Below, in pieces: positions 24,098 to 34,877 of a stretch of DNA of 64,000 nt. The stretch spans positions 62,001 to 126,000 of the forward strand of contig OMWV01000037.1 in NCBI GenBank assembly GCA_900314845.1, written 5' to 3'. Numbering within the stretch: the stretch's first letter is position 1; each line of letters starts with the position of its first letter. The notes under the pieces were generated by a model. It did not search any database. It saw only the letters and a list, made by a program, of their open reading frames with translations, and was not told the DNA's origin. The stretch is from an uncultured Eubacteriales bacterium (GTDB taxonomy: Bacteria > Bacillota > Clostridia > Lachnospirales > Lachnospiraceae). The position numbers and the translations under genes were made by a program.

Positions 24098-25417
24098 ATG
24101 AAGGAAAAGATTCCTTACAGCTCGATGAGCAGGAATGACTTGCTTGATCTGAAGATCAGGCTCGAAAAAGAATTTGATAAATACAGAGCAAAAGGCCTGA
24201 AACTTGATATGTCCAGAGGCAAGCCGTCTGTGAAACAGCTTAATCTTTCCATGGGCATGATGGATGTTTTTCACAGTGAGTCAGATCTGAAGTGCGAAGA
24301 TGGCACTGACTGCAGAAATTACGGTGTAATTGATGGAATCCCCGAGGCAAAGCGTCTTCTCGCTTCCATAGCTGAGGTGCCGCCGGAAGAGATCATGATA
24401 TTCGGCAACTCCAGTCTGAATGTGATGTACGATACTGTATCCAGAGCATATTCTCTGGGTATTATGGGACATACCCCCTGGTGCAAGTTGGACAGTGTAA
24501 AGTTCCTCTGCCCTGTTCCCGGATATGACAGGCATTTTAAGATTACACAAGAATTCGGTATTGAGATGATTAACATCCCTATGACGCCGGAAGGTCCTGA
24601 TATGGATCTGGTAGAGAAGTATGTCAACAATGATCCCGCAGTAAAGGGAATCTGGTGTGTACCCAAGTATTCGAATCCGACGGGTATCTCTTACTCGGAT
24701 GAGACAGTTAAGAGGTTTGCGAAGCTCAAGCCGGCAGCAGAGGATTTCAGGATATTCTGGGATAACGCTTACAGTGTGCATCATCTCTATGAGGATAAGA
24801 GGGATGAGATCCTTGAGATTATTGAGGCCTGCCGTAAAGCAGGGAGACCGGATATGGTCTATAAATTTACATCTACTTCCAAGATAAGTTTTCCCGGATC
24901 AGGCGTTGCAGCTATTGCTGCTTCTCCCGCTAATCTTGCTGATATTGAGAAACATGTATCTGCTCAGACGATCGGCCATGACAAGCTGAACCAGCTCAGA
25001 CACGTCAGATTTTTCCGGGACAGGTATGGAATAGAGGCTCAGATGAGACGCCATGCGGATATTCTCCGCCCCAAATTTGAGGTAGTCGAGGAAACGCTGG
25101 AGAGAGAACTTGACGGCCTTGAGATAGGAGAATGGACCACACCGCTCGGCGGCTATTTTATCTCCTTCGATTCACTGGACGGCTGCGCAAAGGAAATCGT
25201 TGCACGTGCTGCTCAGGCTGGGGTCAAGATGACCCCTGCCGGCGCTACCTTCCCTTATGGCAGGGATCCAAGGGACAGGAATGTAAGGATCGCTCCCTCG
25301 TATCCGCCGCTTGAGGATCTGAGAATGGCAGCCAAGCTTTTCGCCCTCTGTGTAAAGGTTGTCAGTGTGGAGAAGATCCTGGACGAGCAGGAAGAAAAAA
25401 TGAAGGAAGCAAAGTAA
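24098..25417 (+). CDS. PLP-dependent aminotransferase, AspT (Aminotran_MocR) type
   Basis: A 439-residue fold-type I aminotransferase. The N-terminal block LKLDMSRGKPSVKQLNLS, the middle WCVPKYSNPTGISYSDE, and FTSTSKISFPGSGVAA with the PLP Lys fit the AspT family, typified by aspartate aminotransferases of Clostridia and Actinobacteria. ATG at 24098 is chosen, with AAAGGGG 7 bases upstream; the open frame extends into the preceding gene. It probably makes aspartate or other amino acids from 2-oxoacids. It comes just before ilvN but has its own context, and a hairpin follows. Confidence 0.82.
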   Translation: MKEKIPYSSMSRNDLLDLKIRLEKEFDKYRAKGLKLDMSRGKPSVKQLNLSMGMMDVFHSESDLKCEDGTDCRNYGVIDGIPEAKRLLASIAEVPPEEIMIFGNSSLNVMYDTVSRAYSLGIMGHTPWCKLDSVKFLCPVPGYDRHFKITQEFGIEMINIPMTPEGPDMDLVEKYVNNDPAVKGIWCVPKYSNPTGISYSDETVKRFAKLKPAAEDFRIFWDNAYSVHHLYEDKRDEILEIIEACRKAGRPDMVYKFTSTSKISFPGSGVAAIAASPANLADIEKHVSAQTIGHDKLNQLRHVRFFRDRYGIEAQMRRHADILRPKFEVVEETLERELDGLEIGEWTTPLGGYFISFDSLDGCAKEIVARAAQAGVKMTPAGATFPYGRDPRDRNVRIAPSYPPLEDLRMAAKLFALCVKVVSVEKILDEQEEKMKEAK

Positions 25418-25425
25418 GATCGGAT

Positions 25426-25446
25426 ATCATAACTTGAGGTTATGAT
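25426..25446. promoter_or_regulatory. Inverted repeat between the aminotransferase and ilvN
   Basis: ATCATAAC (25426-25433) and GTTATGAT (25439-25446) form a perfect dyad around a 5-base spacer. The ATCATA-N9-TATGAT pattern matches the palindrome at 4162-4186, so it may be a third site for the same regulator. It could instead be a weak terminator of the aminotransferase, but only a short T-run follows. Confidence 0.4.
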
Positions 25447-25474
25447 TTGACCGAATAAAAAGAATCGGTGTTAT

Positions 25475-25515
25475 ATATGGGATCCTATTGACAAAAAATA
25501 CCCATATGCTACAAT
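25475..25515 (+). promoter_or_regulatory. ilvN promoter with flanking inverted repeat
   Basis: TTGACA (25488-25493), a 16-base spacer and TACAAT (25510-25515). Arms ATATGGG (25475-25481) and CCCATAT (25501-25507) flank the -35, with a 19-base gap. The spacing would suit a regulator contacting both arms around the promoter. No T-box fits in the 129-base gap. Confidence 0.5.
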
Positions 25516-25546
25516 CACATGTAAACGGGTTAGGAAGGGTTAGACT

Positions 25547-26056
25547 ATGAATGAACAGAAGAAGATCCTGACGATGTTTGTTGAGAACAACTACGGTGTT
25601 ACAAGCCGTATCTCAGGTCTGTTCAGCAGAAGAGGTTTTAATATAGACAGTTTTACAGGCTGTGACACGCTGAATCCCAGATATTCACGTATTACAGTAA
25701 CTGTTCACGGCGATGAGAGATCTCTGGAACAGATAGAGAAGCAGGTCAGCAAGCTTGAGGATGTAATCGATATTGTCGATCTGACAAAGGTAGATTCTGT
25801 GTGCAGGGAGCTTGTGCTCGTGAAGATCCGGGTTCTGCCGGAACAGAGGCAGGCTATCATGGCAGTTGCCGGTATTTACCATGGCAAGGTGGTAGATGTC
25901 ACAAAGGATTCTATGATAATTGAGATTACAGGCAAGCAGGAGAAGGTGAGGGCATTTATAGATCTGATCGATGATTATGAAGTGCTTGAAGTTGCCAGCA
26001 CAGGTCTTACGGGTCTTGTAAGGGGTTCCGGCAGATCAGGCGCAAACAGGAACTGA
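25547..26056 (+). CDS. ilvN: Acetolactate synthase small regulatory subunit
   Basis: A 169-residue regulatory subunit with an N-terminal ACT domain (LTMFVENNYGVTSRISGLFSR, then GFNIDSFTG) and a C-terminal domain (KIRVLPEQRQAIMAVA). It binds valine or isoleucine to feedback-inhibit the catalytic subunit. Often called ilvH in other genomes. ATG at 25547 follows AGGAAGGG. ilvC follows 55 bases later. The catalytic subunit ilvB lies about 7 kb away at the end of the leu/ilv cluster. Confidence 0.93.
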   Translation: MNEQKKILTMFVENNYGVTSRISGLFSRRGFNIDSFTGCDTLNPRYSRITVTVHGDERSLEQIEKQVSKLEDVIDIVDLTKVDSVCRELVLVKIRVLPEQRQAIMAVAGIYHGKVVDVTKDSMIIEITGKQEKVRAFIDLIDDYEVLEVASTGLTGLVRGSGRSGANRN

Positions 26057-26066
26057 CCTGGAATAA

Positions 26067-27128
<1,062 letters not shown>

Positions 27129-27154
27129 TCGTCGGGATCACGATCTAAGATCTG

Positions 27155-27197
27155 AAAAAAGCCGGATCAGACAGAAATTTCTGCCTGCCGGCTTTTT
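27155..27197. terminator. Bidirectional terminator after ilvC
   Basis: AAAAAAGCCGG pairs with CCGGCTTTTT around an inner CAGACAGAAA/TTTCTGCCTG stem. T-runs appear on both strands, so it can serve ilvC and the convergent LysR gene. Confidence 0.8.
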
Positions 27198-27233
27198 GCT
27201 TATTGGCAGACACAGGCTGCCTAAGGAAAAGGA

Positions 27234-28238
27234 TCAGTCAGCGAAGTATTCTTTGGGACGGAATGAGTGGATAAAGTTCTGAAAGATTTCCAGAGACCGG
27301 CTTGCCGGGCGCTGCCGGTTCCAGGCGAAACCGATTTCACGCGGGTCCATGCCGCAGCCGGCCGGCAGATTGATAAGGGTGCCGCTGCGCAGTTCTTCTT
27401 GAACAAAATTCTTTATCAGACAGGCGACGCCCAGGCCGGTTTTGGCGAATTCTATCAAAAGATCCATAGTAGAGACTTCTATCATATTTTCCGGATGGAT
27501 GTGGTTCTCTTCCAGATAGTAATCGACAAATCGGCGGGTGGCATTGCCGCTGTCGAGAAGCAGAAGTGTTGATCTGTCAAGAAGCTTAAGACCGATATCC
27601 TGCATGTATTCACTTTCATTGTCCGCCTGCCCTTTACCAGAGGAGGATCGGTCCAATCCCTCGACATAGGAATCCAGCCAGTCGTTTCTGCTGCGGATGG
27701 CCAGGTTTTTGACGTAAGCCGGTGTGGCTGCAAATATATCGTAGATTCTGCCGAGAGAGAAGAATTCTATATTGCTCATATTATCCTGTCTGGCGATCAG
27801 ACCGATATCTATACTTCCGTTCTCTATCATTTCCAGAGTCTGGATGGTGGGCTGACAGGAGATCCCCAGACTGATATGGGGATATCTGTCTGTGAATTCA
27901 CGCAGGTAGGGCAGAAGACGAAAGCGGGAGAGCGTTGTGCTGGCTCCTATCGTCAGGTGGCCGATCCCAAGCTTGTGGTAGCGCTTGAGTTCTGCTTCAC
28001 CTGCTTCCAGGGAGGAAAAAGCCTCCGATACATGCTGGTACAGGATCATCCCCTCATCGGTGAGGGATACACCGCGGGCTCCGCGGATAAAAAGACTGAC
28101 TCCGATCCGCTCTTCCAGACTGCTGATGGATTTGCTGACAGCGGGCTGGCTGATGAAAAGCTTGCGCGCAGCGCCGGATATGCTGCCGGTTTGCGCGACA
28201 ACAGTGAATATTCTATACTGAGACATGTTCCCGTCCAT
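27234..28238 (-). CDS. LysR-family transcriptional regulator of the leu/ilv cluster
   Basis: 334 residues. The N-terminal helix-turn-helix is SQYRIFTVVAQTGSISGAAR followed by LFISQPAVSKSISSLEERIG; the C-terminal substrate-binding domain begins near residue 90 (GHLTIGASTTLSRF). It is divergent from leuC with 160 bases between, the usual LysR arrangement, so it probably activates leuCDB and ilvDB in response to a pathway intermediate (inference). AGGGAG lies 6 bases before the start. The inducer cannot be told from sequence. Confidence 0.88.
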   Translation of the reverse strand: MDGNMSQYRIFTVVAQTGSISGAARKLFISQPAVSKSISSLEERIGVSLFIRGARGVSLTDEGMILYQHVSEAFSSLEAGEAELKRYHKLGIGHLTIGASTTLSRFRLLPYLREFTDRYPHISLGISCQPTIQTLEMIENGSIDIGLIARQDNMSNIEFFSLGRIYDIFAATPAYVKNLAIRSRNDWLDSYVEGLDRSSSGKGQADNESEYMQDIGLKLLDRSTLLLLDSGNATRRFVDYYLEENHIHPENMIEVSTMDLLIEFAKTGLGVACLIKNFVQEELRSGTLINLPAGCGMDPREIGFAWNRQRPASRSLEIFQNFIHSFRPKEYFAD

Positions 28239-28398
28239 AGCGGCTCCCTTCTATGATTGCTGCAGAAAATATTGTTTCTGTATTGTAAGGTTATATATAT
28301 TTGCTTATGTAAGATATTAGTTTTATATATTTTTATTATATCTCTAGCTGTGATAAAATATCAATAAGAAAGACACGGATCTATAAGGAGGTTTTGTC
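28239..28398. promoter_or_regulatory. Divergent control region between lysR and leuC
   Basis: 160 bases, very AT-rich. It holds a short palindrome CTTATGTAAG (28304-28313) and TAAAAT (28354-28359), a plausible leuC -10 without a good -35, as expected for an activator-dependent promoter. LysR half-site detail cannot be assigned by eye. Confidence 0.45.
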
Positions 28399-29691
28399 AT
28401 GGGAATGACGATGACACAGAAGATACTTGCTCAGGCAGCCGGTCTTGACAAGGTTGAAGCAGGACAGCTCATTATGGCTGATCTTGATATGGTTCTGGCA
28501 AATGATATCACAGGCCCCGTAGCGATTCAGGAGCTGGCCAGATTTGATAAAAAGGGTGTATTCGATAAAGACAAGATTGCACTTGTACCGGATCATTTTT
28601 CTCCCAATAAGGATATACAGTCTGCCCATAATTGTAAATATCTGAGAGAGTTTGCTCACGCCAACGATATCAGGCATTTTTATGAAGTTGGTCAGATGGG
28701 GATCGAACATGCTCTCCTGCCGGAAAAAGGAATCGTAACAGCGGGAGATGTCGTGATAGGAGCAGACTCCCATACCTGTACATACGGAGCTCTGGGAGCA
28801 TTTTCAACAGGAGTAGGATCAACTGACGCCGCGGCAGGTATTGCCTTCGGGAAAGCCTGGTTCAAGGTACCGTCAGCTATAAAGATCGTACTGACCGGGA
28901 AACCTGCAAAATGGATCAGCGGCAAGGATATTATTCTTCACATTATCGGAACGATCGGCGTAGACGGCGCTCTCTACAGATCCATGGAATTTACAGGGGA
29001 CGGCATCTCCTATCTGAGCATGGATGATCGTTTCACGATTGCGAATATGGCAATAGAAGCAGGCGGCAAGAACGGAATTTTCCCTGTAGACGGGAAGACA
29101 CTGGAATATATTGACAGCCATATGAGCGAAAAGGCCAGAAAAGAATATGAGAACACCGGCGCGGCGCCCTATAAGGTATTTGAGGCTGATGAAGACGCTG
29201 TATATGATCAGGTGATAACCGTTGATCTTTCCAGGCTCAGACCCACAGTAGCCTTTCCTCATCTTCCTTCCAATACACATACGATAGATGAAGTCGGAGA
29301 CATAAAGATCGATCAGGTCGTTATCGGTTCCTGTACGAACGGAAGACTTGAGGATATGAGGATCGCGGCACAGATCATGAAAGGCAGAAAGGTTGCGCCC
29401 GGTCTGCGCGTTATCGTGATACCGGCAACTCAGCAGATATACCTTGATAGTCTGGAAGCCGGTTACATTAAGACATTTATAGACGCAGGCGCCATTGTCA
29501 GCACTCCTACATGCGGTCCCTGCCTGGGAGGCTATATGGGCATTCTCGCTGAGAATGAAAGATGTGTGTCAACGACCAACAGGAACTTTGTCGGCCGTAT
29601 GGGACATGTAAGCTCTGAGATTTATCTGGCAAGCCCGGCTGTCGCAGCCGCAAGCGCGCTCACAGGAAAGATCAGCGCGCCGCAGGATTGA
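28399..29691 (+). CDS. leuC: 3-isopropylmalate dehydratase large subunit
   Basis: The [4Fe-4S] subunit converting 2- to 3-isopropylmalate. The 430-residue product has [20 protein letters not shown], the first cluster Cys in [11 protein letters not shown], and the other two in [11 protein letters not shown]. The length (about 430 rather than 470) fits the second LeuC type, also used in homoaconitase-like enzymes. ATG at 28399 follows AAGGAGG. It is the first gene of the run with leuD, leuB, ilvD and ilvB. Confidence 0.92.
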   Translation: MGMTMTQKILAQAAGLDKVEAGQLIMADLDMVLANDITGPVAIQELARFDKKGVFDKDKIALVPDHFSPNKDIQSAHNCKYLREFAHANDIRHFYEVGQMGIEHALLPEKGIVTAGDVVIGADSHTCTYGALGAFSTGVGSTDAAAGIAFGKAWFKVPSAIKIVLTGKPAKWISGKDIILHIIGTIGVDGALYRSMEFTGDGISYLSMDDRFTIANMAIEAGGKNGIFPVDGKTLEYIDSHMSEKARKEYENTGAAPYKVFEADEDAVYDQVITVDLSRLRPTVAFPHLPSNTHTIDEVGDIKIDQVVIGSCTNGRLEDMRIAAQIMKGRKVAPGLRVIVIPATQQIYLDSLEAGYIKTFIDAGAIVSTPTCGPCLGGYMGILAENERCVSTTNRNFVGRMGHVSSEIYLASPAVAAASALTGKISAPQD

Positions 29692-29704
29692 GGAGGTAAT
29701 GACA

Positions 29705-30202
29705 ATGAAGGCTTCAGGAAAAGTATTTAAATATGGAGACAATGTAGATACAGATGTTATCATCCCGGCAAGATATCTTGCTGAGACGAATCCAAAGGGT
29801 CTGGCAAAACACTGTATGGAGGATATAGACACTGATTTCGTCGGGAATGTAAAAGAAGGTGACATCATGGTCGCCAGGAAGAATTTCGGATGCGGATCAT
29901 CGCGAGAGCATGCTCCGATCGCCATAAAGGCTTCAGGGATCAGCTGCGTGATCGCGGAAACATTCGCGAGGATATTTTACAGAAATTCCATCAATATCGG
30001 ACTTCCCATCATAGAGTGTCCGGAAGCTGCCAGAGAGATAGAGGGCGGTGATCAGGTGGAAGTTGACTTCGATTCCGGCCTGATCACAGACAAGACAAGT
30101 GGTAAAACATACAAAGGGCAGGCATTCCCGCCTTTCATGCAGGAACTCATAGCAGCAGGCGGCCTGGTCAATTATTTCAATAAGAAATCAGCTGATAAAT
30201 GA
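29705..30202 (+). CDS. leuD: 3-isopropylmalate dehydratase small subunit
   Basis: A 165-residue swivelling domain subunit with [15 protein letters not shown] near the N-terminus and [16 protein letters not shown], the conserved segment that closes over the active site. ATG at 29705 is preferred to ATG at 29699 because GGAGG ends at 29696. It lies 13 bases after leuC and works as its partner. Confidence 0.93.
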   Translation: MKASGKVFKYGDNVDTDVIIPARYLAETNPKGLAKHCMEDIDTDFVGNVKEGDIMVARKNFGCGSSREHAPIAIKASGISCVIAETFARIFYRNSINIGLPIIECPEAAREIEGGDQVEVDFDSGLITDKTSGKTYKGQAFPPFMQELIAAGGLVNYFNKKSADK

Positions 30203-30215
30203 TATTTTCACAGTG

Positions 30216-30236
30216 CGGCGCCCCATTTAGGCGCCG
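30216..30236 (+). terminator. Hairpin between leuD and leuB
   Basis: CGGCGCC (30216-30222) with GGCGCCG (30230-30236), loop of 7 bases; only a weak T-run follows. It may partly terminate leuCD transcripts before the leuB promoter. Confidence 0.5.
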
Positions 30237-30253
30237 TTCTGCATAAAATGGTA

Positions 30254-30282
30254 TTGAAAAAAGAAACTCGTTTTATTATAAT
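30254..30282 (+). promoter_or_regulatory. leuB promoter
   Basis: TTGAAA (30254-30259), 17-base spacer and TATAAT (30277-30282). This gives leuB and the following genes a start independent of leuC. Confidence 0.65.
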
Positions 30283-30320
30283 TGGATTTGCATACGCATA
30301 TATATTGGAGGAATATCCAG

Positions 30321-31406
30321 ATGGATTTTAATATAGCAGTGATAAAAGGAGACGGGATCGGTCCTGAAATTGTAGATGAAGCGGTAAAGGTCCTTGACAA
30401 AGCGGCGGAAAAGTTTGGCCATAAGTTCCATTATACCCGCGTGCTCATGGGCGGAGAATCTATAGATACCTATGGGGTGCCGCTTACAGATGAGGCAATA
30501 GCAGAGTGCAGGAAGAATGACGCAGTCCTGCTTGGTTCCATTGGCGGCGACGCAGCCGTATCTCCCTGGTATAAATTAGAGCCCCAGCTCAGACCCGAAG
30601 CAGGACTTCTGAAACTGCGCAAGTCTCTGGGACTTTTTGCCAATCTGAGACCTGCATATTTATACGATGAACTCAGGGCAGCCTGCCCCTTAAGAGATGA
30701 CATCATAGGAGACAAGGGGGTAGATCTTGTCATAGTGAGGGAACTTACCGGAGGCCTTTATTTCGGTGAGAGGAAGACTTTTGTCGCTGACGGACTTAAG
30801 ACAGCGGTAGATACTCTCAGCTATAACGAGAATGAGATCCGCCGGATCTGCAGAAAGGGCTTTGAGATAGCCATGAAAAGGCGCAAAAAGCTTACGAGCG
30901 TTGATAAGGCAAATGTGCTGGATTCTTCCAGACTCTGGAGAAGCATAGTGGAAGAGACAGCAAAGGATTTTCCTGAAGTGGAATACAGCCACATGCTTGT
31001 CGACAACTGCGCTATGCAGCTTGTAAGAGATCCCGGCCAGTTCGATGTCGTCCTGACTGAGAACATGTTTGGCGATATCCTTTCCGATGAGGCGAGTGAG
31101 ATCGCAGGTTCCCTTGGAATGCTGCCCTCGGCAAGCCTGAATGAGACCGGATTCGGCATGTACGAACCCAGCCACGGTTCGGCCCCTGATATCGCAGGGA
31201 CAGGAAAGGCCAATCCGCTGGCAACGATCCTTTCGGCAGCCATGCTTCTCAGATATTCCCTCAACCTGGACAAAGAGGCGGACGCTGTAGAGAATGCTGT
31301 ATCCTCAGTTCTCAAGGATGGCCTTCGCACAGGCGATATCATGTCGGATGGTATGAAACTGCTCAGCTGCAGCCAGATGGGCGACGCGGTGGCAGATAGA
31401 ATATAA
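30321..31406 (+). CDS. leuB: 3-isopropylmalate dehydrogenase
   Basis: Oxidatively decarboxylates 3-isopropylmalate with NAD+. The 361-residue product shows [29 protein letters not shown], and the C-terminal [25 protein letters not shown] with [17 protein letters not shown] at 30321 follows GGAGG at 30307-30311; the open frame starts earlier. It lies 14 bases before ilvD. Isocitrate dehydrogenase is unlikely because the [10 protein letters not shown] loop is leuB type. Confidence 0.94.
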   Translation: MDFNIAVIKGDGIGPEIVDEAVKVLDKAAEKFGHKFHYTRVLMGGESIDTYGVPLTDEAIAECRKNDAVLLGSIGGDAAVSPWYKLEPQLRPEAGLLKLRKSLGLFANLRPAYLYDELRAACPLRDDIIGDKGVDLVIVRELTGGLYFGERKTFVADGLKTAVDTLSYNENEIRRICRKGFEIAMKRRKKLTSVDKANVLDSSRLWRSIVEETAKDFPEVEYSHMLVDNCAMQLVRDPGQFDVVLTENMFGDILSDEASEIAGSLGMLPSASLNETGFGMYEPSHGSAPDIAGTGKANPLATILSAAMLLRYSLNLDKEADAVENAVSSVLKDGLRTGDIMSDGMKLLSCSQMGDAVADRI

Positions 31407-31420
31407 ATTAGGAGGTCTTT

Positions 31421-33094
31421 ATGAAAAGTGATAATGTAAAGAAGGGAATGCAGCAGGCTCCCAGCCGCTCTCTTTTCAATGCTCTGGGTTTTACGGAAGA
31501 GGAGATGAAAAAGCCTCTCGTTGGTATCGTAAGTTCCTATAATGAGATCGTTCCCGGCCATATGAATATAGATAAGATCGTGAACGCAGTTAAGCTTGGT
31601 GTAGCCGAAGCCGGCGGTGTTCCGGTCATGTTCCCGGCTATCGCTGTATGCGACGGCATTGCCATGGGCCATATCGGAATGAAGTATTCGCTGGTAACCC
31701 GTGATCTCATAGCAGACTCCACAGAAGCTATGGCCATTGCCCACCAGTTCGATGCCCTTGTTATGGTTCCCAACTGTGACAAGAATGTTCCCGGACTCCT
31801 CATGGCAGCAGCCAGGATAAATGTTCCGACTGTATTTGTCAGCGGAGGTCCCATGCTTGCAGGCCATGTAAAAGGGAAGAAGACAAGCCTTTCCAGCATG
31901 TTTGAGGCGGTAGGCTCCTACGCGGCCGGCAAATTTACAGAAGAAGATGTCCTCGATTTTGAGCAGCATGCCTGCCCTACCTGCGGATCATGTTCCGGCA
32001 TGTATACAGCAAACAGCATGAACTGTCTGACTGAGGCGATCGGCATGGGCCTTCGCGGAAACGGCACCATTCCGGCTGTGTATTCTGACAGGCTCAGACT
32101 GGCTAAGCATGCGGGAATGCAGGTGATGGAGCTCTTGCGCCGTGACATAAGGCCAAGGGATATCATGACAGAAAAGGCTTTCATCAATGCCCTGACTGTG
32201 GATATGGCTCTTGGGTGCTCCACGAATACCATGCTTCATCTTCCGGCCATCGCCCATGAAGCAGGAGTTGATATAAATCTTGACATTGCCAATGAGCTTA
32301 GTGAGAAGACGCCTAATCTCTGTCATCTCGCTCCGGCAGGCCATACCTATATAGAAGAGCTGAACGAAGCAGGCGGTGTTTACGCAGTAATGAAGGAACT
32401 GGATAAGAAGGGGCTTCTTTATACAGACCTGATCACTGCCACAGGCAAGACCGTTGCTGAAAATATAAAGAATGTCGAAAATAAGAACCCGGACATTATC
32501 CGACCGATAGATAAGCCTTACAGCCAGACAGGCGGCATCGCCGTCCTCAAGGGCAACATCGCTCCTAAGGGAAGCGTTGTAAAGAGGTCTGCTGTCGCGG
32601 CTGAGATGATGGTGCATGAAGGACCTGCCAGAGTCTTTGACTGTGAGGAGGATGCCATAACAGCCATAAAGGGCGGGAAGATCGTCCCCGGCGATGTTGT
32701 AGTTATCCGCTATGAAGGTCCCAAGGGCGGCCCGGGCATGCGCGAGATGCTCAATCCCACGTCAGCCATAGCCGGTATGGGACTTGGTTCCAGTGTTGCC
32801 CTTATTACAGACGGGCGTTTTTCCGGCGCTTCCCGAGGGGCGTCTATCGGCCATGTAGCTCCCGAGGCTGCTCTGGGCGGAAATATTGCCCTGATAGAAG
32901 AGGGAGATACCATAAAGATCAACATTCCGGAGCATTCGCTTAATGTGGATCTCACAGATGAGGAGCTTGCCGTCAGAAGGGCTAAGTGGCAGCCCAGGAA
33001 ACCCAATGTTACAACAGGTTATCTTGCCCGCTACGCAGCCCTTGTAACAGACAGCAGCCAGGGTGCTATCCTCAGGGTTCCGGGTCAGGATTAA
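31421..33094 (+). CDS. ilvD: Dihydroxy-acid dehydratase
   Basis: An Fe-S dehydratase giving 2-oxoisovalerate and 2-oxo-3-methylvalerate. The 557-residue product has [28 protein letters not shown] (cluster and Mg site), and [18 protein letters not shown] at 31421 follows AGGAGG. It sits between leuB and ilvB, so valine, leucine and isoleucine synthesis share this block. Confidence 0.95.
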   Translation: MKSDNVKKGMQQAPSRSLFNALGFTEEEMKKPLVGIVSSYNEIVPGHMNIDKIVNAVKLGVAEAGGVPVMFPAIAVCDGIAMGHIGMKYSLVTRDLIADSTEAMAIAHQFDALVMVPNCDKNVPGLLMAAARINVPTVFVSGGPMLAGHVKGKKTSLSSMFEAVGSYAAGKFTEEDVLDFEQHACPTCGSCSGMYTANSMNCLTEAIGMGLRGNGTIPAVYSDRLRLAKHAGMQVMELLRRDIRPRDIMTEKAFINALTVDMALGCSTNTMLHLPAIAHEAGVDINLDIANELSEKTPNLCHLAPAGHTYIEELNEAGGVYAVMKELDKKGLLYTDLITATGKTVAENIKNVENKNPDIIRPIDKPYSQTGGIAVLKGNIAPKGSVVKRSAVAAEMMVHEGPARVFDCEEDAITAIKGGKIVPGDVVVIRYEGPKGGPGMREMLNPTSAIAGMGLGSSVALITDGRFSGASRGASIGHVAPEAALGGNIALIEEGDTIKINIPEHSLNVDLTDEELAVRRAKWQPRKPNVTTGYLARYAALVTDSSQGAILRVPGQD

Positions 33095-33130
33095 TAAAGA
33101 TATAAAGAAGAAAAAGGTGAGTCAGGAAAT

Positions 33131-34810
33131 ATGTTATTATCAGGAGCAGATATTGTAATAGAATGTCTGAAGGAGCAGGGAGTGGATACGGTCTTCGGAT
33201 ACCCGGGCGGTGCCATACTCGATGTATATGATGCTCTCTACAGGCATCAGGGGGAAATAAAGCACTATCTTACTTCACATGAGCAGGGAGCATCGCATGC
33301 TGCGGACGGATATGCACGGGCGACCGGTAAGGTTGGTGTTGTCATGGCGACATCCGGCCCGGGTGCTACAAACCTGGTGACTGGCATAACGACTGCTCAG
33401 ATGGACTCCGTTCCCATGGTTGCCATCACCTGCAATGTAAAGAAAAATCTCCTGGGCAAGGATTCTTTTCAGGAGACAGATATCGCGGGAATCACGATGC
33501 CGGTGACAAAACATAATTTTATCGTCAAGGATGTAGAAAAGCTTGCCGATACGATCCGGAAGGCCTTTAAGATAGCCAAGACCGGCCGCCCGGGCGTTGT
33601 TCTTGTCGATATCACAAAGGATGTTACCCAGAATAAGACAGAATACACCTACAAAAAACCGGAGCCGGTTGAGCGCAAAAAAGACAAGATAGATGAGAGA
33701 GAAATAAATGCGGTCGCAGATCTGATAAACCGCTCAGAGAAGCCCTTTATCATCGCCGGAGGCGGCGTTATCTGCGCTGACGCGGCAGGAGAGCTTAGAA
33801 GCCTTGCCAAAAAGATCCAGGCGCCTGTTGCAGATACTCTGATGGGCAAGGGCGCCATGAGCGGCAGAGATGATGCCTACACGGGAATGGTTGGTATGCA
33901 TGGGACAAAGACATCCAATCTCGGGATCACGGAGGCAGACCTTGTGATCGCTGTGGGGATGCGCTTCTCCGACCGTGTCCTGGGGAATGCCGATGAATTT
34001 GCCAGACATGCGGACCTTATCCATATAGATGTTGACGCAGCTGAGATAGACAAGAATATCATGACAGACCATCAGATCATAGGCGATGCCAAGCTGATCC
34101 TTTCTCAGCTCTGCGAGAGAGTAGAAGCCAGGGACCATTCTGCCTGGATGCGTCATATCCGCGAGATGAAAAATCATTATCCTCTGACATATGATCATAG
34201 TGTACTTACGGGTCCCGGAATCGTTGAGGATATCTATGAAGCTACAAACGGCGACGCTCTGATCTGTTCAGAAGTCGGCCAGCATCAGATGTGGGCGGCA
34301 CAGTTCTATAAGTACAGCGAGCCCAGACAATTTTTCAGCTCCGGCGGGCTGGGGACCATGGGATACGGCCTCGGCGCTTCCATGGGAGTAAAGATCGGCA
34401 GGCCGGATAAGACGGTCATAAATATTGCCGGCGACGGATGCTTCCGCATGAACATGAATGAGCTGGCAACAGCTTCAAGGTACAACATCCCTATCATAGA
34501 GGTGATCATCAATAACCATGTGCTGGGCATGGTAAGACAGTGGCAGACATTCTTCTATGACAAGCATTATTCCCAGTCAGAATTCCATGACAAGGTCGAC
34601 TATGTCAAAGTCTCAGAGGCTTTGGGAGTGCCGGCAAAAAGAGTCACGACACCGGAAGAATTCAGAGCAGCCTTTGCCTGGGCTCTTGCCTGCGGCGGTC
34701 CCGCTCTTTTGGACTGCGATATAGATCCAGATGACAAGGTATGGCCTATGGTAGCTCCAGGTGCTTCCATAGCTGACTGCGTATCCGAAGAGGATATGGA
34801 AAATAAATGA
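33131..34810 (+). CDS. ilvB: Acetolactate synthase large catalytic subunit
   Basis: A ThDP enzyme condensing pyruvate with pyruvate or 2-oxobutyrate. The 559-residue product shows FGYPGGAILDVYDALY, SHEQGASHAADGYARATG with the catalytic Glu, SFQETDIAGIT, and the ThDP-Mg motif GDGCFRMNMNEL with the closing IINNHVLGMVRQWQ. The regulatory subunit ilvN is upstream at 25547, not adjacent. A catabolic AlsS is less likely because an IlvN partner exists and the gene sits in a biosynthetic block. Confidence 0.94.
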   Translation: MLLSGADIVIECLKEQGVDTVFGYPGGAILDVYDALYRHQGEIKHYLTSHEQGASHAADGYARATGKVGVVMATSGPGATNLVTGITTAQMDSVPMVAITCNVKKNLLGKDSFQETDIAGITMPVTKHNFIVKDVEKLADTIRKAFKIAKTGRPGVVLVDITKDVTQNKTEYTYKKPEPVERKKDKIDEREINAVADLINRSEKPFIIAGGGVICADAAGELRSLAKKIQAPVADTLMGKGAMSGRDDAYTGMVGMHGTKTSNLGITEADLVIAVGMRFSDRVLGNADEFARHADLIHIDVDAAEIDKNIMTDHQIIGDAKLILSQLCERVEARDHSAWMRHIREMKNHYPLTYDHSVLTGPGIVEDIYEATNGDALICSEVGQHQMWAAQFYKYSEPRQFFSSGGLGTMGYGLGASMGVKIGRPDKTVINIAGDGCFRMNMNELATASRYNIPIIEVIINNHVLGMVRQWQTFFYDKHYSQSEFHDKVDYVKVSEALGVPAKRVTTPEEFRAAFAWALACGGPALLDCDIDPDDKVWPMVAPGASIADCVSEEDMENK

Positions 34811-34822
34811 TAAATATAGTCT

Positions 34823-34842
34823 CCGGCCTTTTTGCAGGCCGG
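34823..34842 (+). terminator. GC-rich hairpin between ilvB and serA
   Basis: CCGGCCT (34823-34829) with AGGCCGG (34836-34842), loop of 6 bases. No T-run follows, so termination is doubtful; it may be an attenuator-like or partial stop. Confidence 0.4.
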
Positions 34843-34877
34843 GGGCAGGCCCAATTTACAAGATGGAGGAGATCAAG

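Noticed and set aside
25418-25546. A T-box riboswitch before ilvN
   Set aside because: The gap is only 129 bases, without a T-box conserved motif or anti-terminator structure.
30821-31969. A 382-codon antisense frame over leuB and ilvD
   Set aside because: It is a shadow of two well-supported genes with no motif or translation signal.
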